DNA from: Diplolepis rosae
Taxonomy: Eukaryota > Arthropoda > Insecta > Hymenoptera > Diplolepididae
Assembly (NCBI GenBank): GCA_030998225.1
Contig: JAPYXD010000714.1
Location: 7,192,001-7,256,000 of the forward strand
DNA: 64,000 nucleotides
Reading direction: 5' to 3'
Of the stretch, positions 54,906 through 64,000 are shown in pieces. Made by a program: the position numbers and the translations under genes. Below the pieces are notes generated by a model. It was given only the letters and a program-made list of their open reading frames with translations, searched no databases and was not told the origin of the DNA. Within the stretch, counting starts at the first letter, position 1. Each line of letters opens with the position of its first letter.

Positions 54906-55819
54906 TTCTGCGTTCGGCTGGGATAGAACTGGATGAATGGGCAGCGAACCATCCTGATATTCTTCCTGGTAGCATCCCGCCTGGTGAATTTGAGGGACTC
55001 AAGCAGATTGCTTCAAATGAACCTGTCAAGGCATTGGGTTAACGCTGGAACCCGGCCTTGGATGTATTCGTTTTCAGTCCATATCTGAACCTAGCGGCCT
55101 CCATGCCTACCAAACGAACTGTTTTATCGGATATCTCTCGAGTGTTTGATCCATTGGGCTGGCTCGCTCCAATTGCCAATTCTGCGAAAATCCTCATGCA
55201 AGATCCCTGGATCTTAAAATGCAATTGGGACTCCCCTTTGCCTCCAGAGATCCTTGAACGATGGAGCGCTTATAGTGCTTCTATGTCCTCCATCTCGACG
55301 CTGGCGATCACACGTTGGTTGGGAACTTCACCAAGCGTCCAGTGTCAGCTTCACGGCTTCTCAGATGCTTCTTCTCGCGCATATGCCGCTGTGGTATTTA
55401 TAAGAATCCTGCTTGACGACGGCCAATACCAGGTGTCACTTCTGATGGCTAAAACCGAAGTTAGCCCTGTTCAGACATTGATCATCCCGAATCTCGAATT
55501 GAACGCAGCTGCTCTGCTTGTAAGACTTATCCGTCACATTAGGAAGTTGCACTTCTTTAAAAACTTACCTGTTTGTGCGTGGTCTGACAGCCAGATAGAT
55601 CTCGCATGGTTACGAAAACATCCATGTTACTGGAAAACCTTCGTTGCCAACCGCGTGTCCTTCATTCAAACCAAGCTCCCCTCGGCTGAGTGGAAACATG
55701 TCTCATCCAGAGAGAATCCGGCTGATTTAGCTACACGTGGAGTGAAGCCTAGTGAACTTAAGGAACTCGAGATGTTGTGGCACGGACCAAGATGGCTTTC
55801 ACTACCGGTAGAGGATTGA
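54906..55819 (+). pseudogene. BEL/Pao RT thumb and RNase H
   Basis: After a short gap with frame changes, 55058-55819 is open: 'RVFDPLGWLAPI' (RT connection), 'LHGFSDASSRAYAAVV' (RNase H, catalytic Asp), 'NLELNAAALLVRL' (catalytic Glu), 'AWSDSQIDLAWLR' (catalytic Asp) and 'SSRENPADLATRG', all classic BEL RNase H motifs. Confidence 0.92.
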
Positions 55820-57220
55820 CCCGATCGGTCAGACACTCTGCAAACCTTGCATGTATAAGAGCAAGATTCGGAACCAGAGTTACTAGCACGGTTCTCAACC
55901 CTTTCGCGGCTGATCCGTATAGTGGCATAATGTCGTCGGCCCCTCATAAATCTGCGCAGACAAAGAGCAGGACAGATACCTAGCTGGTCATTCCTGACAC
56001 CTTCAGAAATTTCTGGGGCACGTTCCGCAGTCATCCGACTGGCTCAGGAAAGCGCCTTTCACGCTGAAATCGTACTTCTGACCACGCGGCAGGCATTACC
56101 AAAAAGACACCCTCTGAGAAAATTAAACCCGTTTGTCGATAAAGCAGATGGGCTTCTGCGCGTTGGCGGTCGCCTGTCTCACTCCGCCCTTCCTCACGAA
56201 TCAAAACACCCCCCAATTCTCCCTCACCGCTCTAATCTCAGTCGTCTCTTCGTACATCATGCGCACATTTCTTCTCTTCATGGAGGACCCAACTTAACAT
56301 TAAGTACTTTGATTCAATCGGTATGGATTCTGGGTAGAACACGATTAGTTAAGACTGAGATTCGAAACTGTGTAAGATGTCAACGCGTAAAGCCCCGCCT
56401 GGCTTCGCAACTAACGGGGGATCTTCCGGCTAATCGTGTGACCCCAGCGCGGCTGTTCACTTCTTCCGGCCTGGATTACACTGGGCCTATCCCGATACGT
56501 ACGACAAAGGGGCGGGGTCATCATTCTTATAAAGGATATATCGCCCTTTTTGTCTGTTTTACCACACACGCAGTCCATTTAGAGGCCGTGAGCGATCTAA
56601 CCACGGCTACCTTTCTGGCTGCCTATCGACGATTTGTTGGCCGTCACGGTGTTTTTCGTTACTTGTAGAGCGACAGCGGCACCACCTTCCAGGGAGCCGC
56701 ACGGGAACTCAGGCAGATGTTTGACGCGGCTTCCGAATTTTATGAAGAGGCTGCTACCATTCTTGCTAATAAGGGGACAGAATGGAAGTTCATCCCTCCG
56801 AACTCGCCCCACTGTGGCGGTCTCTGGGAAGCAGGGATCAAGTCCACAAAACACCATTTGAAAAGAGTTATAGGGGACCACACCCTTACCTTTGAGGAGC
56901 TCTCAACCCTTTTGGTAGAAGTAGAAGCTTGTTTAAATTCCCGTCCTTTATGCCCCTTGACCGGGGAACTCGATGACCTCTCGGTGTTGACTCCAGCACA
57001 CTTTCTACTTGGTGACGATGCAAGCCTTCTTCCCGACGCTGGATTTCCAGTAAGGGCTGAACACCGATTGAGTCGGTTTCAACTCCTTCAACGTATTCGC
57101 GACAACTTTTGGAAACGATGGTCATCGGAATACCTCCAACTCCTCCAGGAGCTGCGCACTACACGGTTTATGAGTTCACGGCTATGCCGTTTTCGTCGAG
57201 GCTGTCCTCCGACTCTATAG
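55820..57220 (+). pseudogene. BEL/Pao integrase
   Basis: Frame-broken from 55820 to about 56300 (with the 'LRVGGRL'-like block near 56150), then open at 56309-56668 with an HHCC-type end 'CVRCQRVKPRLASQ', 'LDYTGPI' (first catalytic Asp) and 'LEAVSDLTTATFLAA'. A stop at 56666 lies just before the 'SDSGTTFQGA' block (second Asp). 56717-57220 carries 'PHCGGLWEAGIKSTKHHL' (catalytic Glu) and 'LTPAHFLLGDD'. The C-terminal chromatin-facing end is lost near 57140. Confidence 0.9.
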
Positions 57221-57449
57221 AACGGCTGGACCGTTGTTCCGGGGCTGCTCCCCAACCCTTCCAGTGACAGTTGCAACAATTGGCGCCTTTTCTTTGTTCT
57301 TTTGAACGGCTTTTCCCCTGGATTCTTTCGCTGCGATCCTTATGTAAATTAAATATATTTTCTCGTTTTCTAGTACTACTTTTGTGTAAATCATTTTGAG
57401 TTTCCCTATTGCACGTTCAGCATATCTCAAGCATACGAGTGCATGGAAC
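57221..57449. other. Possible 3' end of the BEL element
   Basis: GC falls back to the AT-rich background by about 57340; a 3' LTR is not recognisable. Confidence 0.35.
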
Positions 57450-60400
57450 AAATACAAAATTGAATATGGTTTTTTATTTTTTCAATAATCAAACTCTCTA
57501 TTCACAATTACGTATTGGAAAAGAGAATCTTAAAATGTACATCGTATTTTAGAAGCTTTTTCAAAGTATTTTATTATTATAATATCTGTCAATTCTGCTT
57601 CACACCAAAGAAATCTCAAGGTGTAATTTCGTATGCAACATTACAAGTAGATAAAGTTTATATATATTTTAAAACAATTACACTTCTTATGTATATTTGT
57701 ATATTGAAATTGTCATGTGAAGGATTCTGAGTATTCCAAAAGCTTTTCCAAAGCATTTAATTCCAAAGATATATATTTCAATTTTACATCATATCAGTGA
57801 AATCTCATGATGTAATTTCTTATGCAAATTTAGATACAATTTATTTCATTTTATAATCAAACCCTTCATTTATGTTTCAGATTTTTTTTAAGTGTCTTAA
57901 TTTTTTATAAAGACAATTTTTATTTTTTACCTCACCTGTTGTTTTATTAATATTCAAAGTGACTGGATTTTGATAATAACAACTCAAATAAAATTCCTAA
58001 TAATATCATAAAAGTCAATCAAATTCTTTCTTCTAATGAGCTCAAGTTGTAAGCAAAATGTTAATTTCATTAAAAGATACTGAAAAATTGTCAATTTTTG
58101 ATATTTTAACATTGAAATTTCTCTGACACGTAGTAAAATTGAGAAATATTTTTTCGGAATAAAATACTTTAAAAATTTTATTTATACTACTCAACACCTT
58201 TTACATGACTATTTGAATATACAAGTGTGAAGAAAAGGTTTCTATAATTGAAAAAATAACTAAATTATATCTTATTTTGCACACAAATTTTAAGGTGTAA
58301 TTTTAAATACGAAATTGAATATAGTTTTTTATTTTTTCAATAATCAAACCTTCTCTTCACAATTATAATTATGCCCAAAATACTTTGTATTAAAAAGTTA
58401 TAAATATAAGTTTTGAGTTAGAATCTTAAAACAATACACGAATTGTATTTAAATTTACACAAAAAATTACTCAATAAGTTTTCTTTGATAAAAAGTAACA
58501 TTGAAAAACATTGAATCCGAATAAAATATTTTTTGAAGCCTTTAAAATACGTAACTTTTTTTATTACATGACAATTTCAATATATTAGTGTAAATGAAGA
58601 GTTCAAATATTCAATAAATATGTACACTATATCTAAATATGCCTAAAAAACAATACTAAATTTTTGTGTTATGAAGAAAATTTTTTTAAGAGTTCTTTCG
58701 AATAGAATATCTTACGGACATGAAGTATTTGACACATTCACTGAGTCCATGAGTTAATGTAGTGAAAGCATAAAATTTTTATAAAATTGTGAGATATTTG
58801 AGTACAATTTGACGCATTTTTTTAAATTACAGTTTTATCGATAAATATTACGGAAATTCCTGTTAAAATTAAAATTTAGATGAAAATTTCTTATTTTATT
58901 AATTTAAGAGGCAGGGTTCGACTCTTTTTGCTTCTGAAGAATAGGCAAATCGTTATAAGAAATATTGTTCTTTGTCAGAGACAAGGGGACTCACGATCAA
59001 AAAGGAACACAACTAGTTTTATTCATAAAATTATATTGTTGATTATATTGAATTATCCCATACCTGCATATGTCACAGTAATATAATATTAATTGTAAAC
59101 TTAAACCTCATATTTATTATAAAAAAACAATTGTGTGCCTAATTTTTTAATTGAAATAATAGATTCACAAAGCCAAATAAAAATTAAATAAATATATATA
59201 TATATATATATATATTTTCAATTATAAATATTTGATGACTTTCAAACATTACTGAAAAATTATATTTTAAGTGCTTAAATCACTCGAAAAATTTTACAAA
59301 ATTTTTCAGGTATTTATTTTGGGCACATGTTTTTCAAAATATATGAAGAAGAAGTTAATAAGAAGAAAAAATTTTATAACTCAGTAAAAAAATTGAGAAT
59401 TTTAGAAGTTTTTGGGCTTACTTGAAAAATATCTCATTATCAGATGCAGATTTTTATCAACTTTCTTGATATTATCAGAGATTATTTTTGAGTTATTAAT
59501 ATCAAAATCAAATTACTTTCGATATAGATGAAACAACAGATGAGGAAAAAAATTTAATTTGTTTTTATAAAAATTAAATCATTTGAAAAAAAGCTGAAAC
59601 AACAGATGGTGAACATTTAATTACCGATGTTTAATTGTATAATAAATTCCATGCCTGTGCAAATGAAGGGTTTAAATATATAATAAAATAAATTGTATCT
59701 AAATTTGGATAAGAAATTACATCATGAGATTACCCTGTCATGAAGAAAAATATTTCATTGGAATTGAATACTTTGGAAGAGCATTTAGAATACTTAAAAT
59801 CCTTCACATGACAATTTCAATATACAAGTATACATAAGAGGTTTGATTGTTTTAAAATATATATAAACTATATCTAATGTTGCATACGAAATAACACTTT
59901 GAAAAAAAATTTTCTAAAGTACGTAACACTTTTTAAAAACCTGTTTTTTAATACATAATTGTGACAAGAAGGTTTGATTATTGTAAAAGTGAAAAACTAT
60001 ATTTAATTTCGTATTGAAAATTACACATCCAATTTCTCTAGTATAAAATAAAATTTATAAAAATTACTTTGGAATAAAATACCTTAAAAAGAACTTTTAT
60101 TATACTTAACATCTTTTACATGGAAATTTCAACAAATAAATGTAAATAAAATGTTTGATTGTTTAAAAATGAAATAAATTATATCATATTTTGCGAACGA
60201 AATTACAAATTGAGGAATCTTTGATATGAAGTAAAATTGACAAATATAATAATAAAATACATTTATTCATTTTTTTAAAAAAGCGAACCTTCAATTGACG
60301 GTTATATTATGAAATTGTTATATATAAGTTTCTAAGTATGAAAAAAGTTTGTTGTTAGTATTTTATGCTTATAATATTCGTCAGTTTTACTTCATAACAA

Positions 60401-60480
60401 AGAAATCTCAATGTATAATTTTTTGTATTAAAAAAAAACTTTCCAAAGTATTTTATTAGAACGGTTTTCTTAAAATTTGA
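57450..60480. repeat. Degenerate AT-rich satellite in both orientations
   Basis: Roughly 170-200-bp units recur with blocks such as 'TGACAATTTCAATATA', 'GGTTTGATTATT', 'AACTATATCTAA' and 'AAATAATATACTTTG'-like ends. Forward copies are seen near 58200, 58565, 59805, 59950 and 60120; inverted copies near 57460, 57710-57860 and 58310 ('TTTTTCAATAATCAAACC'). No coding sequence. A (TA)n run lies at 59190-59214. Confidence 0.6.
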
Positions 60481-62710
60481 ATTTCATGATTTATTTTACC
60501 TTAATATGAAATATTCTCCACGTAATTTTTTAATATCAAACAATTTATTTGCAAGGCTATAAAATATATAACTCGATGTTTTGTTTTGAGACTTTACTAT
60601 AAACACTAATTAAATCATAAATTTTACTAAAAAATTATTTATTAAGTGTCTAGATCATCCTAAAATTCAAAAAAATCTTTTAGATATTCACTTTATATGA
60701 ATGTATATCAAAATATCTGAAAAATAAAGCTAATATCTTGAACTATTTATTTTTTAATTTTGAATTTGTCGTCTGGTTCGCGCCTCTTTTACACGAAGTC
60801 AAGAGAAACATAATTCTCGATCTTGGCTTACGATAGTACTGTCGGTACGTAGCTAATCAAATGAGTACTTTTTCTCATTTGCTTCGCGTAGTATGTAAAT
60901 TTGTCAACGTCGCATAAGAGAGCGACTATACATGTGTAAATAGCAGATGACTTGTTACGATACATGAATGGCACACGCTTTCACTCATTTTGCGACTTTG
61001 CCACATCTATTCAATCGCCGTCGGTTACTCGAGGAAAATTATATTTTTGCTGACTGAATTGGATTTTGCTACGCTTACACGTATCCAATTGAGATGTCTT
61101 AACTTGCAAAATGATGCTTATATTATTTATCAATCAATGCAACAGTCATTTTTATTGGAATCTGAACGGTAGTTATGGCAGGATTTGTAAATACTTGATA
61201 GCACTTGATGAGCCTTAGCCGCAGTTTTCTTCAAATGAAATCAGCAAATCAAAACTCCATTCAAATGAGATTATTTTCAACTTTAAATCATTTAAATTTA
61301 TTAAATGGATTTCATGCAATGTATTTCGAAACTTTCTGCTCTTTAGAATACATTGTGATGGGGGGACGGGGGTTTCGTTTGCATTGGTATTAGTTCTTGC
61401 TATCAAAACTTGGCGGCGCTGATGCTCATTTTCACTTTTTTAAGTATCCTCCTAATATACATGGTAGTGGCCGCACTGTGAACAGTTTCAAAACAGACGG
61501 CTCCTTCAAGCAACGCTTCCTTGTTATATAAAAATAACCAGTAAGTCGAAATGAATTTTTATTATATGGATTTCTTTTAGACACCCCCTACCTTCACGTT
61601 TTCTGAAACTTGTCAATGCTCTCAAATGCTCTCAACCCGTTTTTAATGGCCTCACTTTGAATGCTATTCAATAAGAACTAGGAACCTTATTGAGCGAATC
61701 AAGTTTGGCCCAGATAACCCAGGACTTCAGCAACAAAAACGTGTTCCCTGTCTTGCTTCTGCTTCTAGGACATCCAGTAGGATTAAGAAACTAGAATTGA
61801 AACAAGGATGCGGTAACGTACAAAATTTAACCACTGTATCTTTTCCTCTCACTTTTTCTGTCTTTTAACTCCTCTACAAAAAATGTTCACACCAGGTTGT
61901 TTGTTTTGTTTTCCTTAAGAATGAATCACGTTTTAATTTTTGTGAATTTCAGGCTGCTTGATCTAAACTTATTTAAAGCACGTTTCCCCTTTTTCAAAAT
62001 TAAAAAAGATATGCGTAGGCGCGTGTAGAATACACACACAGTCCGAGAGTAGAAGACCAACGACCCCACATAATAATGAACGAATTTAGCTAATATTTGT
62101 ATTAAGAGGAAACACCACTCTTAGTGGAATTGGAAAAGCGTTTTTTTGACAATTCTTTTTTGGGTGGAAGGAAAGGTGATAGAGAAATAATACTTGGGGT
62201 AGTTATGCTGCGTGCCGTTTTAAAAAATCATATTTCGAGAAAAACGCGTTTGAAGTTTTGAAATGTGTTATAGACATGAACAAATTAAAAAAACTTTACT
62301 CTTAGAAAACTCTTACTATTAATTTGTTTTTTCCTCATATTTTAGAAGGTTCAAAGCATCTCTTAAGCCAATAAAAGGAAACATGTTTTTCTGAAAATTC
62401 TACAGTGTTCTTACCACTTGACTAAATTCGACAGTTTGGATGACCTCCGCGTACTCATTACAGTAATGAATAATATATATAAAGGTTAATTATTTTTACT
62501 TTTTGCATTTTACTTAATTTAATAATATCCGCACGTAACATGCAATCATTGTAAAAAAATTTTTAAATCAAATAATATTTCGAATGCAGGACTTTATAGA
62601 TTTTTTGCAAATGATATTTCGATAACAAAACTTCGAACGTGTTAAAGAAGAATTTGTTTCGAACGGGGTTTTCAGAATTGAATTATGAAAATAAAATTGC
62701 TCAAGTATAG
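60481..62710. other. Gene-less sequence
   Basis: No gene, exon of the channel, RNA gene or recognised repeat found. Short frames at 60990-61172 and 61205-61393 have no coding features I recognise. Confidence 0.45.
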
Positions 62711-63663
62711 TGTTACGTCAGAAACGTAACATTTCTCTTCTTAAAAGATCTCGTTTTATGTGAGGATCGGAAGGATCCTCTCTGAGGGATGAGGAATATT
62801 CAGTGATTGAGAATGGTTAATGATATAAAATATATTTATTGACAATTAAAATTATATCGAGTAAACACCATGGAAATGGAAATTGAATTGAAATTTGAAA
62901 TACCCTCGTAATTAGCCTGAGTTGTGAATTGGTTGATGATTAATTGAGTCCAGTAAAGTGAATATAGTCAGTTGAGTGTAACTTGTAATCTTTAGGTAGT
63001 TGCAGTTGTATAGTAGATTCGTAATCTAGACGGTTGATCTAGTTGATTCTTCGATCCCAGTTTCGAGAAAATTTGGAAGGCGATTCCCCTTCACTTTTCA
63101 AAGTCGTTGAACTCAGCGTCGAGTTAGAATTTAGGTTGGATAGCGGTAGAAATCTGGTGAAGCTGGACTAGACTGACTGGATTGCACTCGCGGTATAGAT
63201 TCGATGGCACTGGACTCGCGTTGGTTACATTGTAGAAATCGGACGTTGACTAACTAACTGAACTGAACTCTATTGGAACTTTCGCTTTTTATAGAACTTT
63301 GAAAGGTCAACTATGAAGAGTAACATGTTATGACCAGTCACATGTTATTAACAGTCACATGCTATTACCAGTCGCATGTTATTACAAGTTACATGCTATT
63401 ACAAGTTACATGTTGTGACTGTAGTGTAGTAGTGCGTTAGTACTGTAGGGCTTCATTCACTTTCTCCCTGGCTCAGTCGATTTGTTATCATGTATGGGTA
63501 TTATAACAACACATGGTAATTTCATATTGATCATCATATTGATCTGTAGATTTGTCTATAACTTAAGTCGATAAAATCACACTCGCTGTAATGCTGTCTT
63601 GATCCCTTTATTGATTTCTCAATCTGCTTGTTACTTGTGGCGGTAGAGTCGCGGGACGTGACA
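62711..63663 (-). repeat. LTR (type C) on the - strand
   Basis: 953 bp; on - it begins TGTCACGTCCCGCGACTC (63663) and ends TTACGTTTCTGACGTAACA (62711). The end blocks match those of the E2 LTR ('CCTCATCCCT.AG.GAGGATC'). A purine run precedes it on the - strand (complement of 'CCTACCCCTTAA' at 63664), so it is a 3' LTR whose element body would extend past the window. A second, interrupted copy is at 34555-35980. Confidence 0.82.
63320..63421. repeat. 17-bp tandem repeat, six units
   Basis: Units of the type GTCACATGTTATTACCA repeat six times inside the type C LTR, with small changes. The interrupted LTR copy at 34555 lacks a comparable array where it can be compared. Confidence 0.75.
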
Positions 63664-64000
63664 CCTACCCCTTAATTCGTACGCGGGGAGTTAACGATCC
63701 GCGATCGAAACTTCGGTAGAAGAATAAAATTTTTAATCCAGGATGCTTACTCAATCAAGTACATATTTTCAATTTAATTTTCCAATTTATAACATAAAAA
63801 TTTTGTTCATACATAGGAATTAACATTTTAAATTATTGTTGTGAATTAAAAATTTATAACAAGTTTTACATAAATGCATAGTAATAACAGAGGATACAAT
63901 TTTGGAAATATTACAATCATTGATGACATGTGTTAAGTGATAATCAGGTGATTTGACAAAAAAAAAATTTGATAATAATTATTTAGATTTACAACATTAT
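63664..64000 (-). other. Probable 3' UTR of the type C element
   Basis: AT-rich sequence next to the LTR, cut by the window end. No gene seen. Confidence 0.4.

Noticed and set aside
63320..63421. CRISPR-like array
   Set aside because: 17-bp units are directly adjacent without unique spacers and lie in a eukaryotic LTR.

Overview
This is an AT-rich animal nuclear window, almost certainly insect and most like a hymenopteran. That placement rests on the transposon types seen: Ty3/gypsy with env genes, BEL/Pao, R1/jockey-like LINE, Penelope, Tc1/mariner, ZMYM-like hAT, and a Tc3-like family common in ants, bees and wasps. It is inference, not proof. The only host gene I can support is a low-voltage-activated (T-type, CaV3) calcium channel alpha-1 subunit on the + strand. 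One exon (6771-6901) encodes repeat IV S3 to mid-S4. The next (47444-47593) encodes the rest of S4, the S4-S5 linker and S5. They are in phase and separated by a 40.5 kb intron packed with nested transposons. Both ends of the window are also intronic or intergenic transposon debris.

Layout. 820-2142: broken Ty3-type gag. 2588-5195 (-): scrambled non-LTR retrotransposon. 5938-6460: first copy of a short inverted-repeat element. 8010-39375: several nested, 5'-truncated + strand copies (called E1-E4 here) of one env-bearing Ty3/gypsy (errantivirus-like) family, interrupted by solo LTRs, a Tc3-like element, foldback elements, a Tc1 and a mariner. 39528-45082: Penelope-like element (RT plus GIY-YIG) split by a hAT transposon with a perfect 8-bp target duplication. 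45695-46335: gypsy and mariner scraps. 48455-49460: another short element, a Tc1 scrap and a palindromic array. 50468-57220: degenerate BEL/Pao element split by a solo LTR with a TGGC duplication. 57450-60480: degenerate AT-rich satellite in both orientations. 62711-63663 (-): an LTR at the window edge.

The main discovery is the E1-E4 retroelement family. Overlaying the copies gives one consistent gene order: RT - integrase (GPY/F) - CARD-like protein - glycoprotein 1 (mononegavirus/chuvirus-like) - tandem dsRNA-binding-domain protein - dsRBD plus zinc-knuckle protein - glycoprotein 2 (F-type, errantivirus/baculovirus-like) - two paralogous Cys-rich small proteins - dsRBD plus zinc-knuckle protein - polypurine tract - LTR. 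Most of these reading frames begin a few bases after a pyrimidine-tract/AG sequence, as expected for a set of alternatively spliced subgenomic mRNAs. I infer a complex-retrovirus-like insect element that carried two kinds of envelope and a set of candidate RNAi-suppressing (dsRBD) and apoptosis-interfering (CARD) genes. All copies here are defective; the domain calls are made by eye and need profile searches.
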